Positions 52,611 through 62,619 of a stretch of DNA of 64,000 nt are shown in pieces. This DNA is from Cobetia marina (GTDB lineage: Bacteria; Pseudomonadota; Gammaproteobacteria; Pseudomonadales; Halomonadaceae), in NCBI RefSeq assembly GCF_001720485.1, contig NZ_CP017114.1:682001-746000 (forward strand), in the 5' to 3' direction. Under the pieces are notes generated by a model, which was given only the letters and a program-made list of their open reading frames with translations, had not been told where the DNA came from and did not search any database. How positions within the stretch are numbered: the stretch's first letter is position 1; each line of letters begins with the position of its first letter. The translations under genes and the position numbers were made by a program.

Positions 52611-54684
52611 AGTGCACCTCCCGGCCCTCGGTGGTCAGCTGACGAATGGCGATGGGGCGGCCCTTTGCATCGAGATCCACCAGTCCGATACCGCAGGCAT
52701 TCAGCAGGCGTTCGCCGTGACTTGCGGCATCGTGACGACGTGGCGTGATGCGCATGTTGCGACGCCGTGTCAGCAGGTTGAGCGGTGAGCGTGGGGCGTA
52801 CAGCCAGCGATTGAGGCGATCCAGCACGTCAAGCAATCCCACCGGGAAGCGGTTGCGGATGCCGCTGCTGGTGATCTGCCAGATGTGCGGGCTGGAGCGG
52901 CGGTGCCTGAGGCGCACATCGTAGGCGAAGGAGTAGTGCACATCGCCGGACAGAATCACGAAATGCTGCGGCGTGCGCGAATGGCGGAAGATGTTGAGCA
53001 TCACGCTGGCGGCGCCCTGGTGGGCCATCCAGTTCTCGGCGTCCACCATCAGCGGCTTGCCGGCGAAGGTGAACAGCTTCTGGATCGTCTCGATCAGCTT
53101 GACCCCGAACACGGGAGCCGGAGACACCAGTACCACCGCGCGCTGCTCCACCAGACGTTGCTGGAGTTCACACAGCGCCTCCCAGTCCATCAGACCCGAA
53201 GGGTGCGACAGCTTGCGCTCACTGCGCCAGCGGCGAGTGCGGGTGTCCGCCACGATCAGGGCCGGCGTGGTCTCGAGCTGATAGTCCCAGCGCTCGCAGC
53301 GCTCGAGCCGGGCGATCAACGCCTCCTGACGCTCGACGTCGAAATGGCCCTCCGGCGCGGTCTCGGTGTCGGCATGCGCATCGGTGAACAGCTCGCTGGC
53401 CTGCTCCAGCAGCTCACCGAGCGCCCGAGGTGCGTTGCCCGCGCCCTGACACAGCAGGTAGCCGGTCAGCGCATTGCCGATGATGCGCCGCGAGAAGGGA
53501 TTGCCGTAGGCGGCTTTTTCCCAGGCGGCACTCAGATTCCAGTCATCGGTGACGTCGTGGTCATCGAAGATCATCAGGCTGGAGACGTTGGCCAGCAGGC
53601 GGCGCACCTGACCGAGCCCAGCGCGGAAACGTGCCAGATGGCGTGCCTCGCGGGCATGGCGCTCGCGGGTGGCCTCGTCATGGCCTTCGAGCGCTGACGG
53701 GTCTTCCAGTTCGACCCCGAGGGCCGCCCACGGCACGTCGGACCACACCAGCAGGTACATGGCGACGACTTCCGACAGGCCGATCAGGTGATTGTCAGCC
53801 CCGGTGGAGGTGAAGATGGGCTTGCGCTTGGCGCCGAAGAAACTGGCGGCCAGTCCCTCATTGGCTGGCATGTCCGGTAGCAGCTGCGGGCGATGATAGA
53901 GGTGCGACGGGTGCTGGCGCAGTTCGCGGCTGTCGGAGACCTCGGCGCCCAGCAAGGTCTCTTCCGGCAGTCCCAGGCGCTCGATCACCTGATCGATGGC
54001 CCCCAGCATGGGGCCGGCGACGTCATCGGCGTAGATCTGATCGCCCGTGAACAGCATCACTTCCGGCCATTCCAGCGGTGTGGTGCGCCGCTCACTCAGC
54101 CAGTGATCCAGTGCGACCAGACCGTCGCCGGCCGGGCCTTCAGGAGCGCTGTCACTGGCGTTGGCACAGACGCGTTCGGCCTCCTTGTCACTCAGGCCGT
54201 GATGCGGCTTGCGGCAGCTGCCATGCGCGATGCGGGTCAGCTTCGCCGGCAGACGGAAACGTGGCAGAGGCTCGCCGGGGTAGCAGATCTCTGGGCCCCA
54301 CTCGGCGATGCCATGCCAGTCGCCGTCCTGCGGCGCGGCGCTACTGTCAGCGGTGTCCTCGCGCTCGCTCAGTGCCAGCTCGTAGGCGATGGCGCAATCG
54401 GCGGGCAGGGGAGACTCGGCATGGGCCTCCAGCAGCATCAGCCAGGCATGGGTGCCCAGAGGGATGGCCAGATGCTCCGTCAGTCGGGCAGGTGGCGTAT
54501 CTGGGAGCCCCGCGAGCGGTGGGCGGCTCTCGTCTTCCGGCAGTAGCCACACGCGGGCCTGTTGAGGGCGCGAGGTCACCAGCCACAGTACGATGCTGTC
54601 TGGCGTGACGCGCCTGAGCATCGGACCCGCGAGAACGCGTGGCAGGAGAAGGGAAGGCTCGGGGGACGCTGGGCAATCAGTCAT
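52594..54684 (-). CDS. PhoD-like (alkaline phosphatase D family) metallophosphatase
   Basis: A 696-residue protein with a calcineurin-like phosphodiesterase core of the PhoD type. Metal-binding motifs: LFTGDQIYAD, MIFDDHDVTDDW (the DDHD pattern) and LSGDVHYSFAY. A beta-rich N-terminal segment (VLAGPMLRRVTPDSIVLWLV) resembles the PhoD N-terminal domain. No signal peptide is seen, so it may be cytoplasmic. It is transcribed with the deacetylase gene, which overlaps its end. Substrate unknown. Confidence 0.86.
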   Translation of the reverse strand: MTDCPASPEPSLLLPRVLAGPMLRRVTPDSIVLWLVTSRPQQARVWLLPEDESRPPLAGLPDTPPARLTEHLAIPLGTHAWLMLLEAHAESPLPADCAIAYELALSEREDTADSSAAPQDGDWHGIAEWGPEICYPGEPLPRFRLPAKLTRIAHGSCRKPHHGLSDKEAERVCANASDSAPEGPAGDGLVALDHWLSERRTTPLEWPEVMLFTGDQIYADDVAGPMLGAIDQVIERLGLPEETLLGAEVSDSRELRQHPSHLYHRPQLLPDMPANEGLAASFFGAKRKPIFTSTGADNHLIGLSEVVAMYLLVWSDVPWAALGVELEDPSALEGHDEATRERHAREARHLARFRAGLGQVRRLLANVSSLMIFDDHDVTDDWNLSAAWEKAAYGNPFSRRIIGNALTGYLLCQGAGNAPRALGELLEQASELFTDAHADTETAPEGHFDVERQEALIARLERCERWDYQLETTPALIVADTRTRRWRSERKLSHPSGLMDWEALCELQQRLVEQRAVVLVSPAPVFGVKLIETIQKLFTFAGKPLMVDAENWMAHQGAASVMLNIFRHSRTPQHFVILSGDVHYSFAYDVRLRHRRSSPHIWQITSSGIRNRFPVGLLDVLDRLNRWLYAPRSPLNLLTRRRNMRITPRRHDAASHGERLLNACGIGLVDLDAKGRPIAIRQLTTEGREVHFVPRR

Positions 54685-55020
54685 GAACGAAACGGACTCG
54701 ACGGGTGAAAATGGGCAGCGCTGCAGATCGCGGCCGGCAGCATGGTGTGGGTCCCCGGTCAGGCGACACGACGCGACGCCGAGCGTTCAGAGCGGGGCCG
54801 GATGCAGGCCTTCAAAGGCAGCCGAGTCGTCAGGCACGCCTTGTCGCAGGCTCGCAAAGCACAGGGTGGCTGACGTAGAGTTGTGGCTCTCTGCGGACGT
54901 GGCGTTGGCAGGATAGCATGGGACAGCAGGATGAAAGAGTGCATGGCAGGCCGCTTCAAGGCCATCTGGACAGAGGCAGAAAGCACTCTGGTGGCGCCTG
55001 ACAAGACCGGGAAGACAGCC
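54685..55020. other. Divergent intergenic region before the SUOX-fold gene
   Basis: No gene of its own in 336 bases, although the open frame of the next gene runs back to 54883. In-frame ATGs at 54931 and 54943 are possible earlier starts. No strong promoter is visible. Confidence 0.35.
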
Positions 55021-55614
55021 GTGGCGATTCGCGCATGGCGTGGGGCGCGGCGGGTCTCCTCGCTGTGCCTCGCTCTGTTGGCGGCAGGCCTTGCCCCGTC
55101 TGCCTTGGCGGCGCACGCGTCAGTGCCCCCTGCAAGGGAGGCTCACCCGCTCAAGGCCAACGAATGCCTGCCTGCGCCCAAGGGCAAGGTCGTGCTGACC
55201 ATCAGCGGCGTGGTGACGTGTGGCAATGCCGGCAGTGAGGCGTCGCCATTGGCTCGCTTTGACATGCCGATGCTGGAGGCGCTGCCCTCGCGCGTGAATG
55301 CCACCCACACGCCATGGACCCAGGGAGTCGTCCGCTTCAGTGGGCCCTTGCTGCGCGAGCTGATCCAGCGGGTGGGGCAGGATGTCTCGACGGTGAGCGT
55401 GAAGGCCATCAATGACTTTTCCGCCGATATCCCGATGTCGGATATCACGCGATACGAGGTGTTGCTGGCGACGCGCCGCGATGGCGAGCCGATGCCGGTA
55501 CGGGATTTCGGTCCCTTGTTCATCCTCTATCCCTTCGATGCCCATCCGGAACTGATGACGGAAGAGATTCGCTTCCGTAGCGTCTGGCAGGTCAACGGGC
55601 TGGTGCTGCGATGA
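55021..55614 (+). CDS. Exported small SUOX-fold (molybdopterin oxidoreductase-like) protein, likely a sensor partner
   Basis: A 197-residue periplasmic protein. A basic N-terminus and hydrophobic stretch ([20 protein letters not shown]) form a signal peptide, which is why the GTG at 55021 is chosen. The mature part has a sulfite-oxidase/YedY-type beta fold: [69 protein letters not shown] and [12 protein letters not shown]. It is much shorter than catalytic SUOX proteins and shows no convincing molybdopterin-ligand region. Such small proteins usually sit beside sensor kinases or cyclases, as here, so it probably binds a periplasmic ligand for the kinase. Confidence 0.75.
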   Translation: MAIRAWRGARRVSSLCLALLAAGLAPSALAAHASVPPAREAHPLKANECLPAPKGKVVLTISGVVTCGNAGSEASPLARFDMPMLEALPSRVNATHTPWTQGVVRFSGPLLRELIQRVGQDVSTVSVKAINDFSADIPMSDITRYEVLLATRRDGEPMPVRDFGPLFILYPFDAHPELMTEEIRFRSVWQVNGLVLR

Positions 55615-55717
55615 CCAAGGCTGCGATGACGGATGTCGTCAAGTCGCCTCCGGGCGCCGTCGTCCCGGGCATCCTCGTCCCGGGGACCCCCTTCCTCAGG
55701 TACCCTCTGGCTCGCGC

Positions 55718-58231
55718 TTGAATCGGATCTTCTCGTCTCCCTCGTCCACGCCCGGCAACCCACATGATGGTGAGCCGTCTTCCCCCTCGTCGGTGGCGGG
55801 CTCCACTGCATCACGGGATGAGGTGCCGGGCGGCGAGGCAGACTCGCACGCCATGCATGCTCTGGCCCAGGCGCCACGGACACGCTGGCCGCTGTGGGTC
55901 GGTATGGCCATCATCATCGCCTTGCTGCTGGCGGCCGTGGGAGTGGGCGGTGTCATCCTCCACAACCAGGTAAAGCTCGAGAATCGCACTCGCGATGATG
56001 CCGTCTGGACGGTCTATCAGCTGGACCGCGAGGCCATCACCCTCACCAATTCCCTCGCGCGCTATGCCCAGGCGCAGGGCGTGAAGCGTGGTGCGGCCTG
56101 GCAGGAGGTGCTGGAGGATTTCGAGCTGCTCTACAGCCGGACCTTCATCTTCCGGCGCGGCGACTTCCGTCATCATCTGATGAGCCTGGCCTCGGTGCCC
56201 ATGCTGGCCGATGAGGTGATGAGCCAGATCGACTACCTCGACATCCGATTGGGCGTATGGCGGGAAGAGGGGGAGTGGCGGAAGGAGGCAAAGTGGCGTG
56301 AGGGCAGAGAGTTGCCGGACGCCGCCTCTGTCGCGAGGCTGCAGACGCTGAGCGACGAGATCAGTGACGTCACCCAGACGTTGCTGCTGCGGGTGAGAGC
56401 CCAGCTTGCCGAGGAGTCCACCCAGGAACGCCAGCAGCGCGATCGACTCGTGCATTGGATGCTGCTGCTGCTCGGGCTGATGGTACTGACGACCCTGCTG
56501 GTCAGTCGCCAGGTCTGGCTGCAGGCCCGTGCGCGGGAGCAGGCCCGCCAGCAGCTGCTGAGCCTGTCCACGGCCCTCAAGCATGAAGCCGAACGCGCCG
56601 AGCAGGCCAGCCGTGCCAAGTCCGAATTCCTCGCCACCATGAGTCATGAGATTCGCACGCCACTCAACGGTGTCATCGGCATGAGCGAGCTGCTGCTGGC
56701 CGAGCCGCTGGACAACAGCGCGCACCGGTATGCCACCAGCCTGCGTGACAGCGGGGAGGTGTTGATGGGGCTGGTGGATGACGTGCTGGACTTCTCGAAG
56801 ATCGAGGCCGGCAAGTTGACCGTCGAGCGGCGACCCTTCGATCTCCAGCAGGCCGTCGATGGCGTCATCGATCTGTTGCTGCCGCAACTGGACAGTACCC
56901 GTGTGGCCTTCGTCGATCATCGCTCGGCCCAGCTGCCACGCTGGGTCATGGGAGACTCCGTTCGCCTGCGTCAGGTGCTGCTCAACCTGTTGTCGAACGC
57001 CTTCAAGTTCACCCGGCACGGCAGGATCACCCTGATGGTGCATCCGCTGCCGGCGGGGCGAGTCCGTTTCGAGGTCAATGACACCGGTATCGGCATCAGC
57101 GAGATGCAGGCCAAGCGTCTGTTCGAGCCCTTCACCCAGGGGGATGCCTCGATCGCGCGGCGCTTTGGCGGCACCGGACTGGGACTGGCCATCGCGCGCC
57201 GCCTGGTGGAGCTGATGGGGGGGCGTCTGGGCATGAACTCCCGCGAGGGCGAAGGCGCCTGTTTCTGGTGCGAGTTGCCGCTGCCGCTCGCCCCCATGAG
57301 CCAGCCGCAGACCGACTCCCACGCGCCTCTGCCGCTCAGCCGTGGAGAGAAGGTGCTGGTGGTGGATGACAACCACATCAATCGTGAAGTGGCGCGCGCC
57401 ATGCTGTGCAGTCTCGGCTATGCGGTGACGGTGGTCGAGAGCGGTCAGGCGGCGCTGGACTGGTGTGCGGAAAACGACGATATCGTGCTGGTGTTGCTGG
57501 ATCTGCGCATGCCGCGGATGGATGGCTTCGCCGTGGCGCGAGGCTTGAGGGCACTGGAGCGGCGCGACGGACGCACCGCCAGCTTGATCGTGGCGATGAC
57601 CGCCAATGTGGAGGCCGGTGAACGGGCGCGCTGTCTCGCGGCCGGCATGAATGACTTCCTCTCCAAGCCGATGCGCCGTCACCAGGTCGCCACCATGCTG
57701 GCGCGCTGGCAGCTGCGGGACGGAGGCCTGGCTGGCTGGCATCAGGGTGAGGCGGAACCGGACTGGAGGGGCGAGCCGGGGCCTGGCCTTCGCGGCGACG
57801 CCGGGGGTGAGGCTCAGCGTGATGCTCAAGGGAGAGCATCGCCGGGAGCATGCGCCGAGACGCCAGGCCGCCCAGGGCCGGCACCACAAGCCCGTCATCT
57901 GACGAGCCCATCCCCCTCCAGCTTGCGCGATGAGCTGGACACCGCCAGCATCGCCGAGCTCGAGAAGGCCTTCGATGCTCAGCTGACGGAGCAGCATCTA
58001 CGTCTGACGCGTGCGCTGGCGCAAGGGGATCTGGCGCAGCTCACCCATGAGGCGCATCTGCTCAAGGGCAGTGCCGCAGCGCTGGAGCATGACCTGCTGA
58101 GCGATGCCGCGGAGCTGCTTGAACAGCACCTCGCCCGGCAGGCACCCCAGGGACGTATCGAGGCCGCTGTGGATGCGCTGCTGGCGGAAATACGTGAGCA
58201 TCGTGCCACGGTGGGCGGGCAGGATAGCTGA
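55718..58231 (+). CDS. Hybrid histidine kinase with receiver and HPt domains (BarA/TorS-like layout)
   Basis: Membrane sensor kinase of 837 residues. It has helix 1 (about 59-80), a periplasmic or sensory part, helix 2 (244-263), a kinase with phospho-His310 in [12 protein letters not shown] box [12 protein letters not shown] and ATP motifs DTGIGI and GTGLGLAI, a receiver with Asp595 in [11 protein letters not shown], a Gly/Arg-rich linker (700-770) and an HPt with His780 in HLLKGS. The start is TTG at 55718 without a clear ribosome site; an ATG at 55853 is also possible. No response regulator gene is adjacent, so the output partner must be elsewhere. The gene at 55021 lies 103 bases upstream and may supply the signal. 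Confidence 0.88.
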   Translation: MNRIFSSPSSTPGNPHDGEPSSPSSVAGSTASRDEVPGGEADSHAMHALAQAPRTRWPLWVGMAIIIALLLAAVGVGGVILHNQVKLENRTRDDAVWTVYQLDREAITLTNSLARYAQAQGVKRGAAWQEVLEDFELLYSRTFIFRRGDFRHHLMSLASVPMLADEVMSQIDYLDIRLGVWREEGEWRKEAKWREGRELPDAASVARLQTLSDEISDVTQTLLLRVRAQLAEESTQERQQRDRLVHWMLLLLGLMVLTTLLVSRQVWLQARAREQARQQLLSLSTALKHEAERAEQASRAKSEFLATMSHEIRTPLNGVIGMSELLLAEPLDNSAHRYATSLRDSGEVLMGLVDDVLDFSKIEAGKLTVERRPFDLQQAVDGVIDLLLPQLDSTRVAFVDHRSAQLPRWVMGDSVRLRQVLLNLLSNAFKFTRHGRITLMVHPLPAGRVRFEVNDTGIGISEMQAKRLFEPFTQGDASIARRFGGTGLGLAIARRLVELMGGRLGMNSREGEGACFWCELPLPLAPMSQPQTDSHAPLPLSRGEKVLVVDDNHINREVARAMLCSLGYAVTVVESGQAALDWCAENDDIVLVLLDLRMPRMDGFAVARGLRALERRDGRTASLIVAMTANVEAGERARCLAAGMNDFLSKPMRRHQVATMLARWQLRDGGLAGWHQGEAEPDWRGEPGPGLRGDAGGEAQRDAQGRASPGACAETPGRPGPAPQARHLTSPSPSSLRDELDTASIAELEKAFDAQLTEQHLRLTRALAQGDLAQLTHEAHLLKGSAAALEHDLLSDAAELLEQHLARQAPQGRIEAAVDALLAEIREHRATVGGQDS

Positions 58232-58269
58232 ACCGGTCGCGGGGCCGGGCCCGGCGGCGCGTGAGGCGT

Positions 58270-59262
58270 CTAGCGGCGACGCAACTCGCGTTCCACCAGG
58301 GTCAGGCCCGGCGTGATATCGCTCTGGATGGCGGCGAGCGCCAGGGTGAGGGTGGTATCCGCGATGCGCTGGTGGCACTGGGGCAGCGAGTGGATCGGCA
58401 ACGGCAGGAAGTCGAGCAGGCGATCATCGCCGAAGCTGGCCATCGCCCTGGGGGCGTTGACAGGCGGGCCCTTCGAGAACAGCACGTCCAGCACGCCGTC
58501 CATCAAGGTGTAGGAGGCGGTCACGATCGCCTCCGGCATGGGCGAGTGCGCGAGATATCCGCGCAGTGCCTCGGCACCGGCGGCGCGCTCATAGCGGGCG
58601 GCGTGCAGTGTCGTCGCCTCAAGCGGCGTCTGGCTCTGATGGGTCTCGAGCGCCGAGCGCATGCCCTGGGCACGTTCCCGCGATATCTCGAGTTCCGGCA
58701 AGGCATCCAGCCACAGCAGGTCTCGTGGTGAATGCTCAAGCACCGCACGGGTCAGCTGGCTGGCGGCATCGGCATTGTTGCTGACCACGCTGGCGAAGTG
58801 GCGCGTGTCCAGTGCGCGGTCCACCCCGATCACCGGGAAGCCATCCAGCGTCAGTTCGCGGTAGAAGGGATCATCCGGTGCCAGACAGCTGGCGGTGATC
58901 AAGGCATCGACCCTGCGAGCCTTGAGCATGCGGGCCAGTTCGCGCTCCGTGTCGGGGATGTCGTCGGAGCAGACGATGAACAGCTGATAGTCGCGCTCGC
59001 GGGCACCGCGTTCCAGCAGCTTGGCGAGGCGTGCGTAACTGGCGTTCTCCAGATCGGGCAGCATGAACCCCAGTGTCCGGCTTTCCCCACGGCGCAGGGC
59101 GGCTGCCTGGGCATCGATCCGGTAGTGATGGCGTTGCACCACCGCCATCACGCGCTCGACCGTCTGTGGGCTGATACGTCGTGCCTGTGCCTGCCCATTG
59201 ACCACATAACTGGCGGTGGTACGTGAAACGCCTGCAAGACGCGCGATTTCTGCCAGGGTCAT
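58270..59262 (-). CDS. fruR: LacI-family repressor FruR (Cra-like), divergent from the fructose operon
   Basis: Repressor of fructose PTS genes that responds to fructose-1-phosphate. The 330 residues start with the LacI headpiece MTLAEIARLAGVSRTTASYVVNG and a hinge, and the ligand domain (LGFMLPDLENASYARLAKLLERGARERDYQLFIVCSDD) resembles E. coli Cra and Pseudomonas FruR. Its divergent position, 387 bases from fruB, and candidate operator sites between support the name. It is convergent with the hybrid kinase gene. Confidence 0.88.
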   Translation of the reverse strand: MTLAEIARLAGVSRTTASYVVNGQAQARRISPQTVERVMAVVQRHHYRIDAQAAALRRGESRTLGFMLPDLENASYARLAKLLERGARERDYQLFIVCSDDIPDTERELARMLKARRVDALITASCLAPDDPFYRELTLDGFPVIGVDRALDTRHFASVVSNNADAASQLTRAVLEHSPRDLLWLDALPELEISRERAQGMRSALETHQSQTPLEATTLHAARYERAAGAEALRGYLAHSPMPEAIVTASYTLMDGVLDVLFSKGPPVNAPRAMASFGDDRLLDFLPLPIHSLPQCHQRIADTTLTLALAAIQSDITPGLTLVERELRRR

Positions 59263-59484
59263 GCCACTGTCCTTGCTGGAAGAGGGAGAACGGGACCTGC
59301 GAGCTCCATGTGCGAGGAATGATGCTCACTTGTGGCCTGAGGTGCAAATCCTCACTGATGACGGTATCCCTCGACCGACCCCTCGCAACCCCGCACCACA
59401 GGCGGCTCTACGCCCAATGTCTAGTCACGAAAACCGCTCATCTGCATGGCATTCACTTGATCACGCGCAAGAAAACGGCCAGCA

Positions 59485-59510
59485 TGAATCCATTGAGGTG
59501 ACACGATTCA
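59485..59510. promoter_or_regulatory. Candidate FruR/Cra operators before fruB
   Basis: Two neighbouring sequences resemble the Cra site TGAAWCGNTTCA: TGAATCCATTGA (59485-59496, 10 of 12) and TGACACGATTCA (59499-59510, 11 of 12). They lie about 140-165 bases before the fruB start in the divergent region. The rest of this 387-base gap (59263-59649) shows no gene or other clear element. Confidence 0.45.
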
Positions 59511-59649
59511 GCAGTATTCGTCATCACGCCACGCCGCCGCTACCCTTGTGGTACTCGCCCCATGAAGTGCCGGTGCGTCAGATGTCACGCCCGCGCCGCA
59601 CGTCACACATCCAGGCCTCTTGCCAGAGAGGGGCCTCAAGGAGCCCGCC

Positions 59650-62619
59650 ATGCTCAGCCTTGCTCATGAGGATGTCCTCCTCGCCGCCCACGCCAATGAC
59701 TGGCGCGACGCCCTGAATCAGGCCGCTGATGCCCTGGTTGCCGGTGGGCGCGCCACGCCGGCCTATCGTGAAGGTCTGCTGGCTCGCGAAGCGCAGTCTT
59801 CCACCTACCTGGGGCAGGGCATCGCGATTCCCCATGGGACACCCGACAGTCGTGAGGCCGTGCTGGCCACCGGCGTGCGTGTCCTGCAATTCCCGCAGGG
59901 GGTGGAGTGGCACGATGGCAACCGTGTCTTTCTGGTGGTGACCATCGCGGCGCAGTCCGATGAGCACCTCGATATCCTGCGTTCCCTGACGCGCGTGCTG
60001 GACCGCGAAGGCGTCAGTGAGCGCCTGGCATCCGCGACGACCGCGGAGCAGATTCTCGCCGAGCTTGGCCGCGAGGTGATTCCGCCACGTCTGGATGCCG
60101 ATACCGTGCTGTGTGGCTTCCCGGCACGCGACCGCGATGAGCTGGTGCTGGCAGGCGCGGCGCGATTGCGTCAGGCCGGTTGCGTCGGGGACGGCTTTCT
60201 CACCGCGATGCTCCAGACCGAGCCGAACGCTCTGGGCCAGGGCATCTGGCTGGTGCAGTCCCGACAGGACGTGAGCCAGCCGGCGCTGTCCGTGGTCACG
60301 CCCGAGAAGGCGCTGGATACCCGTCACGGGCGCATCAACGCCGTGGCCTGTCTGGCACTGGACGCTGATGGCGGGCAGCACCGCGTGTTGCTGGAGCGTC
60401 TGCTGACGCTGCTGGAAGATGGCGCAGGCGAGCGCCTGCCGGGGCTGTCCACCTCTGCTCTGCTGGCGCGGCTGCTGGGGGAGTCCTCCACGGCACAGCT
60501 GGCGAGCGTGACGCTGCTCAATGCACATGGCCTGCATGCCCGTCCCGCCAAGCAGCTGGTGCAGGCCGCGCGGGACGCCGGCGAGAGTTTCGGCATCATT
60601 CCCTCGCTGCGCCTCGAGCAGGGGGAAGGCGGTATCGTCAGTGCCGCCAGCCTCACCAAGGTGCTGGGGCTGGGAGCACGTCGTGGCCAGACGCTGGTCT
60701 TCAGTGCCAACGGCGAGGATGCCCGGGCCAATCAGGCCGCGCTGGATGCCATGGTCGCGGCGGTCAAGGCAGGACTTGGCGAGTCCGTGGAGCCGCTGAT
60801 GGACCAGCGTCCCGAGGCCAGTGCGCCGGATGCCCAGCCGGCTTCCGACAAGGTGGCAGCCCCCGAGGCCGACAGTGTCGTGCCGGCGGTGGCGGCCTCG
60901 CCGGGCATGGCCATCGCGCCCTGCTGGGTGATGTATCAGCCGCGCTTTCTCTATGAGGCGCGCAGCGATGCGGGCGCCGAGCACGAGGCCCAGCGGCTGG
61001 CGAGCGGCATCCAGACGGCGCGTGAGCAGCTGCAGGAGCTGGTCAATCGGGCCGAAGGCGCCGAGATGGCCGAGATTCTCTCCATGCACGAAGAGATGCT
61101 CGGCGACCCGGAGCTGTTTGCCGCGGCGCGCGAGAGTCTCGAGGAAGGCCACAGCGCCGAGGCTGCCTGGTGGTCCGCCATCGACAGCGCCGCGCGAGCC
61201 CAGGAAAACCTCGCGGACCGTCTGCTGGCCGAGCGTGCCGCTGACCTGCGCGACGTCGGGCGCCGTGTGCTTGGCGTGCTCACCGACACGCCGCTGCCCA
61301 GCGCCCCCGAGACGCCGCATGTGCTGGTGACCGAGGATATCGGCCCGTCGGATGTGGCGCGTCTGGATACCTCCCGGGTGCGTGGACTGGTCACGGCCCT
61401 GGGCGGGGCCACCTCGCACAGCGCGATTCTGGCGCGTTCACTGGGCATTCCGGCGGTGGTCGGGGCTGGTCCGAGCGTGCTGGCGATCGCCGATGGCAGC
61501 GAGTTGATCGTCGATGGTGAGCGCGGGCGTGTCAGCGTGATGCCTTCCGCCAGTCGCCGCGCCCGGGCCGAAGAGGCGATCGCCGGCCATGAACAGCGTC
61601 AGGCCGCGGCCTGGGAAACCCGCATGGCGCCAGCCATCACCCGGGATGGCCATCAGGTCGAGGTGGTGGCCAACCTGGGCAATACCGCGCATGCCGGCGA
61701 CGCCGTCGAGCGCGGTGCCGAAGGGGTCGGCCTGCTGCGGACCGAATTCGTGTTCATGGCCCATCCGCAGGCACCGGATCTCGCCACCCAGACCGCCCAG
61801 TACGGTGAGGCACTCGATGCGCTGGATGGCCGCCCGCTGGTGGCACGCACCCTGGATGTCGGCGGTGACAAGCCGCTGCCGTACTGGCCGCTGCCGCGAG
61901 AGGACAATCCCTTCCTCGGGCTGCGTGGCATCCGTCTGGCGCTGACGCGTCCGGAAGTGCTCGAGACTCAGGTCAGGGCACTGCTGATGGCGGCGGGCTC
62001 CCGCCCGATCCGCCTGATGTTCCCGATGGTCAAGGACCTTGCCGAACTGCGCGCTGCACGTGCCATCGTCGAGCGCGTACGCAGCGAGCTGGACGCCGCC
62101 CATGAAGCCGAGCACGGCCAGCCGCTGGTGCGTGACGTGCAGGTCGGCGTGATGATCGAGATTCCCTCGGCGGCGCTGACGGCCGCCAGCATCGCTCCCG
62201 AAGTCGATTTCTTCTCGGTGGGCACCAACGATCTCACCCAGTACACCCTGGCCATCGACCGCGGCCATGCCACGCTCTCCGCACAGGCCGATGGGCTGCA
62301 TCCGGCAGTACTGCGTCTGATCGAGATGACGGTGGCGGCCGCGCATGCCCATGGTGCCTGGGTCGGCGTCTGCGGTGAGCTGGCCAGTGATGATCAGGCC
62401 GTGGGTGTGCTGGTCGGCCTGGGGGTGGATGAACTGTCCGTCTCCAGTCGCCAGATTCCGCTGGTCAAGGCGCGGGTGCGTGAGCTGGATCTGACCATGG
62501 CGCGCGAACAGGCACGCGTCGCCCTGGCGCAGCCGACGTCGGAAGACGTGCGCAGTGCGCTGGACAGCCTGATCGAACAGAACGCCCAACCCCATCCCCG
62601 GCAGGAGGAGCAGGTGTGA
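59650..62619 (+). CDS. fruB: Multiphosphoryl transfer protein FruB (EIIA-Fru, pseudo-EIIA, HPr, Enzyme I)
   Basis: Single protein that carries phosphate from PEP to the fructose permease. The 989 residues include an EIIA-fructose domain (1-145, phospho-His62 in GIAIPHG), a middle domain (about 150-280), HPr (about 283-370, His296 in [12 protein letters not shown]) and Enzyme I (about 410-980, active His590 in [12 protein letters not shown], with PEP-binding [14 protein letters not shown] and the C-terminal Cys in GVCGELASD). The middle domain repeats the EIIA pattern but has Gln203 where the phospho-His should be. AAGGAG lies about 7 bases before the ATG at 59650. It overlaps fruK by one base. 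Confidence 0.95.
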   Translation: MLSLAHEDVLLAAHANDWRDALNQAADALVAGGRATPAYREGLLAREAQSSTYLGQGIAIPHGTPDSREAVLATGVRVLQFPQGVEWHDGNRVFLVVTIAAQSDEHLDILRSLTRVLDREGVSERLASATTAEQILAELGREVIPPRLDADTVLCGFPARDRDELVLAGAARLRQAGCVGDGFLTAMLQTEPNALGQGIWLVQSRQDVSQPALSVVTPEKALDTRHGRINAVACLALDADGGQHRVLLERLLTLLEDGAGERLPGLSTSALLARLLGESSTAQLASVTLLNAHGLHARPAKQLVQAARDAGESFGIIPSLRLEQGEGGIVSAASLTKVLGLGARRGQTLVFSANGEDARANQAALDAMVAAVKAGLGESVEPLMDQRPEASAPDAQPASDKVAAPEADSVVPAVAASPGMAIAPCWVMYQPRFLYEARSDAGAEHEAQRLASGIQTAREQLQELVNRAEGAEMAEILSMHEEMLGDPELFAAARESLEEGHSAEAAWWSAIDSAARAQENLADRLLAERAADLRDVGRRVLGVLTDTPLPSAPETPHVLVTEDIGPSDVARLDTSRVRGLVTALGGATSHSAILARSLGIPAVVGAGPSVLAIADGSELIVDGERGRVSVMPSASRRARAEEAIAGHEQRQAAAWETRMAPAITRDGHQVEVVANLGNTAHAGDAVERGAEGVGLLRTEFVFMAHPQAPDLATQTAQYGEALDALDGRPLVARTLDVGGDKPLPYWPLPREDNPFLGLRGIRLALTRPEVLETQVRALLMAAGSRPIRLMFPMVKDLAELRAARAIVERVRSELDAAHEAEHGQPLVRDVQVGVMIEIPSAALTAASIAPEVDFFSVGTNDLTQYTLAIDRGHATLSAQADGLHPAVLRLIEMTVAAAHAHGAWVGVCGELASDDQAVGVLVGLGVDELSVSSRQIPLVKARVRELDLTMAREQARVALAQPTSEDVRSALDSLIEQNAQPHPRQEEQV

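Noticed and set aside
55811..57997. Very long open frame (728 codons) opposite the hybrid kinase
   Set aside because: Low-complexity composition and full overlap with a kinase whose motifs are intact.
58244..58255. GCCGGGCCCGGC palindrome between the kinase and fruR as a terminator
   Set aside because: A 12-base GC palindrome without loop or T-tract; chance occurrence in high-GC DNA is likely.
59578..61419. Long minus-strand frame (613 codons) opposite fruB
   Set aside because: Shadow of fruB; fruB motifs in all domains are intact and the minus frame has no recognisable domain.
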